The notes below the pieces were generated by a model. It did no database searches. It saw nothing but the letters and a program-made list of their open reading frames with translations, and was not told the origin of the DNA. Position numbers and translations under genes: made by a program. Positions 18,998 through 28,205 of a stretch of DNA of 64,000 nt are shown piece by piece. Each line of letters opens with the position of its first letter. Position 1 is the first letter of the stretch. This stretch comes from Verrucomicrobiota bacterium (GTDB lineage Bacteria > Auribacterota > JABMQX01 > JAFGEW01): the NCBI GenBank assembly GCA_016931415.1, contig JAFGEW010000132.1, positions 1-64,000 on the forward strand, read 5' to 3'.

Positions 18998-19777
18998 CTA
19001 CCTCAGGAGGCCTGTTGCCGGGTCACGACCTTGTGAGCCAAGTGGGGCAAGGGTGGAAACCACTGTCTTGACCAGTTGGCCGCCGGTGTACACCTCGATG
19101 GTCCAGCCGTAGTAGCGGATGCCGGAACGGGTTCTCGCGCCTGTTCTGTGCTCGCGGTCGCGACGGAGCTTCGTGTCAGTCCTGTCGTCACCTTTCCTCC
19201 ATTTTACAGCTTTGTACTCGGTCTCGGTGACTGTGGCCGTACCCAAGCCGGTGCGCGCCTTGATCCCCCGTCCGGACAAGAGGGTCCCGATGTGACTGGT
19301 CTCGGTGTGCAAGGCGTGGATCCTGCGTCGGTCGTCGTGGCCGTAGAACGTGATCGTCAGCCAGACGTCGTTCAGGGGACTCATGCTGACAAGAGAGATG
19401 TTGAGCCGGACGTGGTGCGTCGTGTGCCTATTGATGGCGAGGATTTCCCAGTCGTGTCTGCTTGGATCGGGCCGTGTTGACGCGCCCGTGCCCTGGCGCC
19501 TCGTGACAGATGCCTTGGCTTCTGCGATGAGGCCTGCGCCGATCACGGCGCGCTGCATTGGGCTGAGTGGCGGCGAGTTCGACGACCGGCAGATCCTTGG
19601 GGACGCGGAGCTGGAGGCATTCCGGGCAGAGCCCGCATGCTTGCGGGCCTCCGAAGGGAGCGTGACAAAGACACCCTTGGGATCGAGCTGTGGGACAATC
19701 CCGGCTCTCGTGCTGAAGGCCTGGATCGCGGCGCCCGCGGGCACGCGCCGCGTCGTGCTCGCCAGCCGCCCCGCCAC
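18998..19777 (-). pseudogene. truncated STN-like secreted paralog
   Basis: The C-terminal part matches the three upstream paralogs, for example YYGWTIEVYTGGQLVKTVVS and GRDPATGLLR. Homology begins only at VPAGAAIQAFSTRAGIVPQL, which corresponds to about residue 105 of the 355-residue neighbour. The signal peptide and first 100 residues are missing. In their place lies copy B of a dispersed repeat (19742-19868), and a palindrome (GCCCGCATGCTTGCGGGC) also sits inside the frame. The GTG that opens the frame is within the repeat. This looks like a decayed gene, not a functional short version. Confidence 0.7.
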
Positions 19778-19868
19778 AGCGGGGCTCGTCCTCCTCCGTG
19801 CGTCACACCCATCGGGTGAAGGGCTTCTCGACGAGGAAAGCCCGTTGTACGAAAACCCGGGACGGTTG
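19742..19868. repeat. dispersed repeat, copy B
   Basis: About 127 bp, closely matching 1451-1557 apart from a 22-bp palindromic insert (CCCCGCCACAGCGGGGC). It occupies the position where the 5' end of the adjacent STN-like paralog should be. Confidence 0.8.
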
Positions 19869-19891
19869 TTCCGTGCAAGTCGGGCGTGGTG

Positions 19892-20959
19892 CTACCTAGT
19901 GAAGCCGGTACTGGGGTCACGTCCAAACTTATGGAAAAGGGCCTTGTTGCTTGTGATGACCTTGATAAGTTGGCCGTTGGAGTAGACGTCGACAATCCAG
20001 CCGCAGTACTCGGTGCCCGAGCGGTAGGGACCGCTGGAACTCCGTTGATCCATCCCTGAGTTGGCTTCCACCGATCCCCATGCGCCCACCTCGTACTTGG
20101 CATCAGTGAATGAGGCGGTCACGACGCTCGATCGGCCCTTGCGGTTTTGGCCGGCAGGCAGGTCGCCGACCTGAAGCTCCTCAGCGCCGAGGACTATGGT
20201 TTCCTTGTCCTCCCTGTACTTGGGCGCCCGATGGCGGCGGTTTTCCTTCAGTTTCAGCGTGTGGCGGTAGCCAAAGACTGTGACTGTGACGCTGACGCCA
20301 GGCAGGGTGCGAGTGGTGGTCATCGACATCTCGACCTGGATCTGCTGGGTGGTGGTCTCGGCGAAGACCCTCGTACCCGAGGGGACATCCACATCGGGTG
20401 GAGGGCTCGCAGTCTCGTCGGTCTTCTTATCCAGAAGCGTCTTGCCGGTGATGTTGAGGGCGACCCCGATCTGGGTACGTTGCAGGTTGCTGAGCCGTCT
20501 GGGTTGATCCGGAGGCACTGGGGGTGACTCAGGCTCGTTCTGCACGGGTTCGACCGGGAGGGCAATGTAGACGCCGTTGGCGTCGAGCTCGGGCACGAGG
20601 CCCGCGTCCGCGCAGAAGGCGCGGATGGCATCGGCAGCCACGACGTTGTTGAGGTCCACGGGTGTCACGGCCGCCGTGACCTTGCCGTTCGTGGCCGCGC
20701 GGGAACGTCCGGCCTGGTAGGGGACGCCGACCTGTTGGCAGATGGCGGCGATGGCGGTCTCGACCGTAGGCTGCCCGCCATCAGGGCCCGCCGTGATCTG
20801 GAGCGTGACCGGGCGCATGAGGGCCGCCTGGCAGTTTCTCTTTGTCTGCTCGGCGGCGAGGCCCTGCGCATCGGCCGTGCGCCCGCCAGGGACGGTGGCG
20901 GCAAGGATCACGAGGACGCACACGGTGATAAGAGCGGTGTTGAGCGTCTTGCGCGGCAT
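19892..20959 (-). CDS. STN-like secreted paralog 3
   Basis: 355 residues. Signal peptide (about 1-30), then an N-terminal region with two parts: TVETAIAAICQQVGVPYQAG, and a segment resembling the secretin/TonB short N-terminal (STN) fold (VDLNNVVAADAIRAFCADAG followed by LVPELDANGVYIALP). The C-terminal half is beta-rich and ends with CGWIVDVYSNGQLIKVITSN and GRDPSTGFTR. The ending is shared by all four tandem paralogs. The ATG follows GAGGAG. Function unknown; the fold suggests periplasmic binding or a piece of an envelope complex. Confidence 0.8.
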   Translation of the reverse strand: MPRKTLNTALITVCVLVILAATVPGGRTADAQGLAAEQTKRNCQAALMRPVTLQITAGPDGGQPTVETAIAAICQQVGVPYQAGRSRAATNGKVTAAVTPVDLNNVVAADAIRAFCADAGLVPELDANGVYIALPVEPVQNEPESPPVPPDQPRRLSNLQRTQIGVALNITGKTLLDKKTDETASPPPDVDVPSGTRVFAETTTQQIQVEMSMTTTRTLPGVSVTVTVFGYRHTLKLKENRRHRAPKYREDKETIVLGAEELQVGDLPAGQNRKGRSSVVTASFTDAKYEVGAWGSVEANSGMDQRSSSGPYRSGTEYCGWIVDVYSNGQLIKVITSNKALFHKFGRDPSTGFTR

Positions 20960-20992
20960 AGTGGTCTCCTCTCAGGTGCGGGCGCGCCGCCC

Positions 20993-21931
20993 TCAATCGG
21001 GTTTGGGGTGTTGCACGAGTCCCCGGGATGAAGCAGCGGACTTGATCAGCGTCTTGCCCATGTAAACCTCGACTACCCAACCGTAGTGCTTGTCGCCGTT
21101 GCGGCGTGTGACCCTCTTGCCGTCGAGCTGGCGGTATACCTCGTCCGTGTGACTCAAACGGCACGTGATCCCTGTGAGGCTGCGGGGTTTCCCGGCGGGC
21201 AGAGAGGGAACGGAGAGAGTCCGGCTGCGCGATCGAGAAGGCTTGCCGCCTCCCTGTCCGTGCTTGGTGGCATAGATGTGGATCTCGATACGGAGATCCT
21301 GGAAGGCCTTCGTGCTGACCAGCGAGACATCGGTCCCTATGAGCTTCACCATCTCTGTTGTCGAGAGCACCGAACCGGTCCACGACGACTTGTGCGGATC
21401 GTCGTGGCCCTGCTTGGGGTCAGGTTGCTTCTTCGGCACAACCCTGAGCGCGACGTAGACGCCGATCCTATCGCAGAGGGTGCGAATAGCGTCCGCCGCG
21501 ACCATGTCCATGAGGGTGGCGGGCGGTACACTGACGGTTAGACGGTCGCCCACCAACGTACGCGAGATGGCGGCCTGGCAAGGCACGCCGACCTGCCGGC
21601 AGATCTGGGCGAAGGCGCTTTCGACCGCCGGCTGGGTGCCGTCGCTGCCAGCGGGGAGCTCAACCGTCACGATGTGCAGCAGGGCGTTGCAGTAGTCCTG
21701 CGTGGTTGGGGTCGCGGTATCTGTCTGCTCCCTCGCGGTCGGCGCCGCTCCAAGGGCCGTGCCGACGGTGACGACAGAGCAGACGCTCATCAGGATGCAG
21801 CAGATGGCGTTCGACAGTTTCGGACCCCTCGTTCGCGCGCGTCGGCGCGTGTTCGTCAGTCCGGATGCGCGGGCGGTCAGTATGGCACGTCCCACGTGAG
21901 AGTCTGTACACCACACAGCGGTTGATTCCAT
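20993..21931 (-). CDS. STN-like secreted paralog 2
   Basis: 312 residues as drawn. The signal-peptide-like stretch (SNAICCILMSVCSVVTVGTALGA) lies about 40 residues in, so the true start may be internal. A weak CAGGGACG precedes the ATG used here. The core (AVESAFAQICRQVGVPCQAA, MVAADAIRTLCDRIGVYVAL) and the ending (YGWVVEVYMGKTLIKSAASS) align with its neighbours. It is separated from the next gene by 33 bp and from the previous by 12 bp, so they form one operon. Unknown function. Confidence 0.75.
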   Translation of the reverse strand: MESTAVWCTDSHVGRAILTARASGLTNTRRRARTRGPKLSNAICCILMSVCSVVTVGTALGAAPTAREQTDTATPTTQDYCNALLHIVTVELPAGSDGTQPAVESAFAQICRQVGVPCQAAISRTLVGDRLTVSVPPATLMDMVAADAIRTLCDRIGVYVALRVVPKKQPDPKQGHDDPHKSSWTGSVLSTTEMVKLIGTDVSLVSTKAFQDLRIEIHIYATKHGQGGGKPSRSRSRTLSVPSLPAGKPRSLTGITCRLSHTDEVYRQLDGKRVTRRNGDKHYGWVVEVYMGKTLIKSAASSRGLVQHPKPD

Positions 21932-21943
21932 CGTCCCTGCCTA

Positions 21944-22882
21944 TCATCTGAGCGGAAAGCCGGTGCGGGGATCGCGGCCGAGGACCTCGTAGAGCTTGAC
22001 GGTCGACGTGACGGACTTGATGAGCTGGTTGCCGATGTAGATGTCAACAACGTAGCCGTAGTACTTCTCACCGTAACGACGGTTGGCGCCGTGCCAGCGG
22101 TCGTACACTTCGTATTCCGTGGAAGCCGCCTTGGACTTGATCTCGCGGGCTTGCAGGCGCGGGAGCTCGGCGACCGTGATGGTTTCGCTGAGGATCTCGA
22201 CGAAGTCCTTGTTGGAGCCGTAGCGGGGCCGCTTGTCGTCATCGTAGGTGGAAGAACCGCGGCTGTGCCGTTGGATGCGGGCGTAGATGCGGGGTGCGAT
22301 CTTGAGATCCCTCAGGGCAACGGTCGAGGTCAGCTTGATGCGGAGCTGCGTCTGCTGCTCGACATCCTTCTCGCGCCAGTATTCGCGGTCAATGTCCTTC
22401 CCGTGGATGGCGGTCACGTTGACCTGCAGGGCGAGTCCGAGCTGGTGTCGTTCGTTGAGCGAGAGCGCCCGCGTGGCCGGCGGAACGGCGGCGGGCGCGT
22501 CCGGCTGGGGCATGAGGTAGACGCCTTCTTCGTCGATCATCATGACGAGGCCACCCTGAGCGGCGAGTGCGACGATGGCTTGGCCCGCAACGACGTTGGT
22601 GTAGTTGATGGGCGGGACACGCCCCGTGACTTTGTCGCCGCCCAGCTCGCGCGAGCGCTTGACTTGGTAAGGGACCTCGGCCTTCTTGCAGACCCAGGCG
22701 ACGGCAAGCTCGATGGTAGGTGTGCCGCCGTCCTTCGCCTTGGCGAGCTGAAGGCTGATCTTGCTGAAGAGGGCCTTATAGTAGCCCTGGGCCTTGGTGG
22801 GTGTCTCCGCAGCGCGAGCGCCCAGGAGCACCAGGAGGCCGGCGACTGCCGCCATGAGAAGGCGTGTGCGAAGCGTTCCCAT
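21944..22882 (-). CDS. STN-like secreted paralog 1
   Basis: 312 residues. Signal peptide MGTLRTRLLMAAVAGLLVLLGARA; core with TIELAVAWVCKKAEVPYQVK and the STN-like INYTNVVAGQAIVALAAQGG followed by LVMMIDEEGVYLMP; C-terminal YYGYVVDIYIGNQLIKSVTS and LGRDPRTGF. The internal ATG has GGGGAG eight bases upstream; upstream codons (to 22957) do not add homology. It is the first gene of the tandem family and lies just downstream of a MacB-like permease gene. Confidence 0.82.
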   Translation of the reverse strand: MGTLRTRLLMAAVAGLLVLLGARAAETPTKAQGYYKALFSKISLQLAKAKDGGTPTIELAVAWVCKKAEVPYQVKRSRELGGDKVTGRVPPINYTNVVAGQAIVALAAQGGLVMMIDEEGVYLMPQPDAPAAVPPATRALSLNERHQLGLALQVNVTAIHGKDIDREYWREKDVEQQTQLRIKLTSTVALRDLKIAPRIYARIQRHSRGSSTYDDDKRPRYGSNKDFVEILSETITVAELPRLQAREIKSKAASTEYEVYDRWHGANRRYGEKYYGYVVDIYIGNQLIKSVTSTVKLYEVLGRDPRTGFPLR

Positions 22883-22987
22883 GAGTCTACTCCCCGTTCG
22901 AGCAATCCGTCCCATCATCCAGCCTGTTGAGACATCACGCAGACGCACAATGTTCACAAGTATCTTGCCGCAAAACGAGCGCGGCGT

Positions 22988-24256
22988 CTACTCGTATCTG
23001 AGGGCTTCGATCGGGTCCATACGGGCGGCTTTGACGGCGGGGTGAAGGCCGAAAACGATGCCGACTCCGATGGAGATGCCGGCCGAGATGATGATGGCGA
23101 CTGCGGTGATGATGGTTTTCTGCTGGGCGAAGAACTGGACGAGTTGGGCGATGACAACCCCGCCGAGGATGCCGACGAGGCCGCCGACGGCGGAAAGGAC
23201 GACCGTCTCGATAAGGAACTGCTGGACGATGTCGACCCGGCGCGCGCCCATAGCGCGGCGGACGCCGATCTCGCGCGTGCGCTCGGTCACGGTGGCAAGC
23301 ATGATGTTCATGATACCGATGCCGCCGACGAGCAGCGAGATCGAGCCGATGAGGACAAGCACGTTGTTGTAGGTGCGGATCGTGCGCTTGCGCTGCTCGA
23401 GGAGTGCCTGGGGTATAATGACGTCGTAGTCGGTTCGCGCGTGATTCTTCGCGAGGATGCGCTGGACCATCCAGGCGGCGCGGGGAATGAGCGCCGTATC
23501 GCGGATGCGGATGATGAGCTCAGTGATCTGAACCATTTCGTATTCGCGGCTGCTGGTTGTGACGATGACGGTCCAGTCGCCGAAGCGTGTGTGCGCGGTC
23601 TTGTACGGGATGTAGATGTCGCGGTCGAGGTTATGGACCTTGACGGTGCCGGTGGTTCCTTTGATGGCCTTGTCTTCCATGATGCCGACGACTTCGAACC
23701 AAAGCTGACCGATGCGGATGTGCTTGCCGATGGGGTGTTCGTAGCCGAAGAGTTCGCGCCTGACCTCGGCGCCGATCACGCAGACGGCGGCGGCCAGCGC
23801 ATTGTCGAGTTCGGTAACAAAGCGGCCATGGCCGACATGGAAGTTGATGATGCCGGTGTAGTCGGGCGTGGTGCCGACGACACGGGCCTCCAACTGCCGG
23901 TCGCCGTAGAAGACGGGATGGCGGACTTCCTTGACGGGGACGACGATTTCGACGGGGCCGACGGTCTGCTCGATGTGGCGACGGTCAAACTCGGTGAGGC
24001 CGTAGCTGAGTGATTGGTCGCTGGAGGCCTCGCGCTGGCTGATCTGGGGCGGTTTGACGCTTCGCACGGTGATATTCTGGACACCGAGCAGCTCGATCTG
24101 CTGGAGGGCCTCCCACTTGGCGCCCTCGCCGATAGCGAGCATGCTGATAACGGCAGCGACACCGAAGATGATCCCGAGCGTCGTCAGGAAAGAGCGCAGC
24201 TTGTGCAACACGATGTTGCGAATGCCCAGCCTGATGATTTCGAGGATGCGTGTCAT
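22988..24256 (-). CDS. MacB-like ABC transporter permease
   Basis: 422 residues. N-terminal TM helix in LRSFLTTLGIIFGVAAVISMLAIGEGA, a large periplasmic domain of about 220 residues, then three TM segments (VLVLIGSISLLVGGIGIMNIML; VVLSAVGGLVGILGGVVIAQLV; AVAIIISAGISIGVGIVFGL) with the FtsX motif RTREIGVRRAMGARR between them. The ending HPAVKAARMDPIEALRYE is typical. MacB-type permeases transmit ATP hydrolysis mechanically across the membrane for efflux or lipoprotein trafficking and normally pair with an ATPase and an adaptor. Neither is adjacent here, so the partner must be elsewhere. The downstream STN-like proteins could be periplasmic partners (inference). Confidence 0.9.
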   Translation of the reverse strand: MTRILEIIRLGIRNIVLHKLRSFLTTLGIIFGVAAVISMLAIGEGAKWEALQQIELLGVQNITVRSVKPPQISQREASSDQSLSYGLTEFDRRHIEQTVGPVEIVVPVKEVRHPVFYGDRQLEARVVGTTPDYTGIINFHVGHGRFVTELDNALAAAVCVIGAEVRRELFGYEHPIGKHIRIGQLWFEVVGIMEDKAIKGTTGTVKVHNLDRDIYIPYKTAHTRFGDWTVIVTTSSREYEMVQITELIIRIRDTALIPRAAWMVQRILAKNHARTDYDVIIPQALLEQRKRTIRTYNNVLVLIGSISLLVGGIGIMNIMLATVTERTREIGVRRAMGARRVDIVQQFLIETVVLSAVGGLVGILGGVVIAQLVQFFAQQKTIITAVAIIISAGISIGVGIVFGLHPAVKAARMDPIEALRYE

Positions 24257-24430
24257 GACTGTTGCCTCTTGAACGCGCATTATGCCCGAACGGTTCAGAG
24301 GGTGCAGTGAGAAAATCGGGCAGGGCCGCCGTATCGCCGGTCAGAGGCCGGTACTCCACTCGTTGACACCGGCGTGGGCCTGGGTATAGTGGGCGCATTA
24401 CAGGAACAAAACGGCTAAGGAGAGATGAGG

Positions 24431-25021
24431 ATGAAGCGAGCATTGGTGTGGGTCCTGGTGATCGCGGCGGCGGCGCTGGTGTGTTTCGACGCGCAGGCGC
24501 AGCAGGGACGTCGGCTGACGGTCCAGCCACGGCTGTCGTACTGGGTACCGGACGACGCCGACAACGCGTTCGGCGTCGGCGCGAGTGCCGAGATCATGCT
24601 GAGCGATTGGTTCGGTCTCACGGGCGGCATCGACTTTTGGGGGTTCGAGGGGGATTCGCTCTCGAGCACGCTCGACGTGTTCCCCGACTGGGACATCCGC
24701 GATCTGTCGGTGGGGATCGTATTCTACATCGGCTACTCCGAGACGATCAATCCCTACATCACCGCAGGGCTCGATTACTTTTTCATCGGTGATGACTTCG
24801 GCGGGGCCGATGCAGGCGCGTTCGGCACGGCGGGTGTGGACGATTCAATCGGCTGGCACATCGGCGGCGGTCTGGACATCGCGCTGAGCGGCAACTTTTC
24901 GATCGTCATCGAGGCGCGCTACTTCGACACGAGCATCGACGTGGACTTGAGCGAGATCGAAGTCGGCGACGTGGAGGTGACGGGTTTCGCGGCGCTGGTC
25001 GGCGTCGAGATCGGGTTCTAG
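24431..25021 (+). CDS. outer-membrane beta-barrel-like protein
   Basis: 196 residues. Signal peptide MKRALVWVLVIAAAALVCFDAQAQ; the mature part alternates beta strands (LTVQPRLSYWVPDDADNAFG, FGLTGGIDFWGF, ISVGIVFYIGYSETINPYIT-like, FAALVGVEIGF) and ends in an aromatic Phe, as in small outer-membrane barrels of the OmpA/OprG type. I chose the second ATG because AAGGAG is eight bases from it and only two from the first. Role unknown; possibly a structural porin-like protein. It overlaps no neighbour and is followed by a small membrane protein 18 bp later. Confidence 0.75.
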   Translation: MKRALVWVLVIAAAALVCFDAQAQQGRRLTVQPRLSYWVPDDADNAFGVGASAEIMLSDWFGLTGGIDFWGFEGDSLSSTLDVFPDWDIRDLSVGIVFYIGYSETINPYITAGLDYFFIGDDFGGADAGAFGTAGVDDSIGWHIGGGLDIALSGNFSIVIEARYFDTSIDVDLSEIEVGDVEVTGFAALVGVEIGF

Positions 25022-25039
25022 GCAGCCGGGGTCGAGGTC

Positions 25040-25462
25040 ATGGCCGGACGGCGAGCCGTGTTGCTCCGCGTGCTGCTGATCGCGGCGGCGTTCGGCTGGG
25101 GCATCTCGTTTCTCGGCGTCTTTCTGCCGTGGCCGACGGTTGATCAAGTGTTGCGGTCGCTGGGCGCCAGTGACGTGCCCCATGACGCGATGGTTGTTTA
25201 CTGGGTGCGGGGCACGGCGGCGACGTTCGGGTTCATTGGCGTCATGTTCGCCGTCGCAGCCCTGCGACCTGAGCGGCATACGCACATGATCTTCTGGCTC
25301 GCGATCCTGATGCTCGGCACCGGGACTGCGAGCCTTCTGTACGGCCGTGCCCTCAAGGTGCCCGCCTTCCCGTTTGTCGGCGACGTCACGTTCTGCCTCG
25401 CGGTAGGGGCGGGGATTTTGGCGCTGCGCAAGGCGAGGGCCGCGTTTCTCGATTGTCCCTAG
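25040..25462 (+). CDS. small four-TM membrane protein
   Basis: 140 residues with about four hydrophobic segments (LLIAAAFGWGISFLGVFLPW; GTAATFGFIGVMFAVAAL; HMIFWLAILMLGTGTASLLY; FCLAVGAGILALRKA). No enzymatic motif seen. The start is supported by GAGGTC. It is the second gene of a probable two-gene unit with the barrel protein and converges with the alcohol dehydrogenase gene. Confidence 0.7.
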   Translation: MAGRRAVLLRVLLIAAAFGWGISFLGVFLPWPTVDQVLRSLGASDVPHDAMVVYWVRGTAATFGFIGVMFAVAALRPERHTHMIFWLAILMLGTGTASLLYGRALKVPAFPFVGDVTFCLAVGAGILALRKARAAFLDCP

Positions 25463-25494
25463 AGGGGCTCTCGTTCTCCTTCTGCGGCCCATCG

Positions 25495-25518
25495 CCACGG
25501 GCGCAAGCCCGTGGCTAC
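25495..25518. repeat. REP-like palindrome
   Basis: CCACGGGCGCAAGCCCGTGG followed by CTAC, the same type as 1244-1437, 33181-33204 and 51164-51260. It lies between convergent genes. Confidence 0.6.
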
Positions 25519-25563
25519 TGCGGCACCGCGCGTGTGCAGTTTCATGACAGCTTCCGGAGGCTG

Positions 25564-26592
25564 CTACGTTTGCAGGACGAGTTTGCCGAAGAAGTCGCGG
25601 TCGAGCATCTTCTGCTGCGCGGCTGCGGCTTCTTTCAGCGGGAAGACCGCGTCGATGACGGGCTTGAGGGCGCCTTGCTCGACGAGTTCGAGAATGCACC
25701 TGAGGTCGCCGCGGGTGCCGAGGTAACAGCCCGTGATGGATAGCTGGCGCGTGTAGAAGGGGCGTACGTCGAGCTGGACGTGCGGGCCGCCGGTGGCACC
25801 GCAGACAACCATGCGTCCGCCTTTGGCCAGGCAGGCGAGGTTACCGGGCCAGGTCGGCGGGCCAATGTGCTCGAAGACAAGGTCGGCGCCCGCGCCTCCG
25901 GTGAGCTGCTTGACGCGGGGGGCGAAGTCCACCTTGTTGTAGTTGATCGTCTCGTCGGCGCCGAGCGCCTTCGCCTTCTCGAGTTTCTCATCCGTGCCGG
26001 CCGTTGTGATCACGCGTGCGCCGAGGTGCTTGGCGATGACGATGGCGGCCGAGCCGATGCCGCTGCCGGCGGCGTGGATGAGGACCGTCTCGCCGGCCTC
26101 GATCTTGCCGGTGGCAACGAGCATGTTCCACGACGTGAGGAACACAAGCGGCACAGCGGCCCACTGCTCGAAGCTGAGCCCGCCGGACACGGGAAAGACG
26201 CTGCGCGCGGGCGCGACGACGTACTCGGCGTACGTGCCGGGCACCTGGAGGCCGAAGAGGCGGAAGTCGGGACAGAGGTTGTCGCGCCCGTCGAGACACT
26301 CCGAGCATTCGCCGCACGAGAGGGAGGGGCTCACGACGACGCGCTGACCCTTCTCGAGCGCGCGGACGCCCTCGCCTACTTCGGCGACCTCGCCCGCACC
26401 GTCGCTGCCGCCGATATGCGGGAAGGCGAGCTTCATGCCCGGCAGCCCCTGGCGGACCCAGATGTCGAGGTGGTTGAGCGACGCGGCGTGGAGCTTGATG
26501 AGGACTTCGCCGGGGCCGGGTCTCGGCGTCGGCACGTCCTGGTACGACAGCTTCTCGATCCCACCATGCTCGTGAAAGACGACGGCTTTCAT
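25564..26592 (-). CDS. zinc-binding alcohol dehydrogenase family protein
   Basis: 342-residue medium-chain dehydrogenase/reductase. The N-terminal GroES-like domain has VQ-type lead MKAVVFHEHGGIEKLSYQDV, the GxGEV element (RPGPGEVLIKLHAAS), a conserved DIWVRQG segment and a structural-zinc quartet of Cys (SCGECSECLDGRDNLCPDF). The Rossmann domain contains HAAGSGIGSAAIVIAKHLGA. It most likely reduces or oxidises an alcohol/aldehyde or quinone with NAD(P)H; the substrate is not deducible. The ATG follows AAGGA by about nine bases. It is the last gene of the minus-strand methionine-related series, 47 bp after a BamE-like gene. Confidence 0.9.
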   Translation of the reverse strand: MKAVVFHEHGGIEKLSYQDVPTPRPGPGEVLIKLHAASLNHLDIWVRQGLPGMKLAFPHIGGSDGAGEVAEVGEGVRALEKGQRVVVSPSLSCGECSECLDGRDNLCPDFRLFGLQVPGTYAEYVVAPARSVFPVSGGLSFEQWAAVPLVFLTSWNMLVATGKIEAGETVLIHAAGSGIGSAAIVIAKHLGARVITTAGTDEKLEKAKALGADETINYNKVDFAPRVKQLTGGAGADLVFEHIGPPTWPGNLACLAKGGRMVVCGATGGPHVQLDVRPFYTRQLSITGCYLGTRGDLRCILELVEQGALKPVIDAVFPLKEAAAAQQKMLDRDFFGKLVLQT

Positions 26593-26639
26593 CGCTGTGT
26601 CCTTGCCTGTCGTAGCGCCGGAGATGCAAGCGTTGCGAC

Positions 26640-27173
26640 CTAGTCGGTGACGAATTCGTCCCACTTGTCGACAACTCGGTCGTCTGGTCCTATGAGTATC
26701 GTGATGAACCAGCAGTTGCTTGTGAAGTGGGCGGGATCTCGCTGGGCATAGACGAAGCCCCGACCCGGGCGGTTTGCGCTGACGCTGTCCGGCTCGCCCA
26801 GCATCGCTTTGAGTTCGTCGAGCGTCATGCCAGGTTCGATGTCATGCTCCTTGACGCGAACGCCGCCCTGGTGGGTCAGCTTCCCCGCTTCGTCGAAGAC
26901 AAACCAGCAGTTCCTCTCGACCGGTGACGGTGGCCCGGGATTGACATTCTCCTCACGGTACATGAGCACTTGCGTGTACTCAACCGCGTGAACGGACAAC
27001 GGCGGGCCGAGGAGCTCCGTCAGCTTGTCGACGTGCATGCCGGGCTTGACTTTCGCGTATGCCTCCCACGTGAAACCCGGGGCGTACACGGTCCTCTCCT
27101 CGCTTCGTGTCACGAGCACGAGCACAACCACGACAACGAGGAGAAGGCCGCAGACAATGAAGACCCATTTCAT
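26640..27173 (-). CDS. membrane-anchored protein with two BamE/SmpA-like motifs
   Basis: 177 residues. An N-terminal TM helix (FIVCGLLLVVVVVLVLV) is followed by two copies of the SmpA/BamE-type signature: VKPGMHVDKLTELLGPP and IEPGMTLDELKAMLGEP. In the BamE family this motif sits at the start of an alpha/beta sandwich of envelope proteins. The start codon overlaps the stop of the methionine-synthase half upstream (ATGA), so expression is coupled to it, though no functional link is evident. Role unknown. Confidence 0.75.
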   Translation of the reverse strand: MKWVFIVCGLLLVVVVVLVLVTRSEERTVYAPGFTWEAYAKVKPGMHVDKLTELLGPPLSVHAVEYTQVLMYREENVNPGPPSPVERNCWFVFDEAGKLTHQGGVRVKEHDIEPGMTLDELKAMLGEPDSVSANRPGRGFVYAQRDPAHFTSNCWFITILIGPDDRVVDKWDEFVTD

Positions 27174-28195
27174 CGGTCTGTCTCCCAGCAGGTCTGTGTC
27201 TCAGCGCGGACGATGGCGGCGGCTTTGACGACGGCGTCGAGGAACTCGATGCCCTCGGCGACGGTGCGCGTCTTGAGGCCGCAGTCGGGATCGACCCAGA
27301 TGCGCTCGGGTGGGAGCACGTCGAGCGCGGCGCGAATGCGCTCGGCGAGTCTCTCGGGCGGATCGGTCTGGTGGCGATGGACGTCGTTGACGCCGACGGA
27401 GAGATCCCTGGTGAACGGGTGAGCGCGGAACAGGTCGAGCATTTCCATGTGGCGGTTGGCGAGCTCGAGGTCGAAGTTGTCCACCGGCATGTCGAGCATG
27501 CGCGGGTAGATCTTGTCGAAGTTGCCGTAGCAGATGTGGGTGATGAAGTAGGCGTCCTGGCCGTCGGTGACGCGGCGCATGGCGTCGATGACGACGTCCA
27601 TCTCGCCCGGGCGGACGCTCACGGCGGGCTCGTCGATCTGGATGATGCGGCAGCCGGCGGCGATGAGGGCGGCGACCTCGCTGCGGATGACGTCGGCGAG
27701 CGCCATCGTGGCGGCGCGGCGGCCGGCGTAGTGCTCGTTGAACGACCAGTCCATGATCGTGTACGGGCCGGTGAGCATGCCTTTGACGGGCTTGCCGCCG
27801 GCGCGTGATTGGGCGTAGCGCCACCAGTCGACGGTCATGGGGCCGTTCCAGACGACTTGGCCGGTGATGATCGGCTTGTGGTAGAAGCGGTTGCCGTAGC
27901 TGCGCACGAGGCCGCCGATCTCGAATCCCGCAAGGGACTCGGCGAAGAAGGCGACCATGTCGCCGCGATACATCTCGCCGTCGACGAGGAGGTCGATGCC
28001 GAGCTCGAGCTGCTTGTCGATCCAGAAGCCGGTGGCCTGGCGGGCGGCGGCGTCGAGCTCGGCGGCGCTCAGCTCGCCCTTGGCGTGAGCGGCGCGGGCG
28101 CGCTTGAGCTCGTCGGGCTTGGGGAAGCTCCCGACGGACGTGGTCGGCAGAAGGGGCAGGTCGATGCCGTAGCGTTCGAGTTTCGTGCGCGACAT
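27170..28195 (-). CDS. MetE C-terminal catalytic half (cobalamin-independent methionine synthase)
   Basis: 341 residues matching only the C-terminal catalytic domain of MetE: LPTTSVGSFPKPDELKRAR, DGEMYRGDMVAFFAESLAGF, KGMLTGPYTIMDWSF, and the zinc ligands His and Cys in THICYGNF, Glu in FDLELANRHMEM and Cys in DPDCGLKTR. Full MetE proteins are about 750 residues; here the degenerate N-terminal half is encoded just upstream by its own gene 10 bp away. MetE transfers a methyl group from methyl-tetrahydrofolate polyglutamate to homocysteine. Stand-alone C-terminal core proteins also occur in archaea and some bacteria and may use other methyl donors, so the donor is not certain. Confidence 0.85.
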   Translation of the reverse strand: MSRTKLERYGIDLPLLPTTSVGSFPKPDELKRARAAHAKGELSAAELDAAARQATGFWIDKQLELGIDLLVDGEMYRGDMVAFFAESLAGFEIGGLVRSYGNRFYHKPIITGQVVWNGPMTVDWWRYAQSRAGGKPVKGMLTGPYTIMDWSFNEHYAGRRAATMALADVIRSEVAALIAAGCRIIQIDEPAVSVRPGEMDVVIDAMRRVTDGQDAYFITHICYGNFDKIYPRMLDMPVDNFDLELANRHMEMLDLFRAHPFTRDLSVGVNDVHRHQTDPPERLAERIRAALDVLPPERIWVDPDCGLKTRTVAEGIEFLDAVVKAAAIVRAETQTCWETDR

Positions 28196-28205
28196 GGCTC
28201 CTCCC

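Noticed and set aside
24300-24424. tRNA or other small RNA upstream of the beta-barrel gene
   Set aside because: No cloverleaf or conserved TPsiC arm could be folded.
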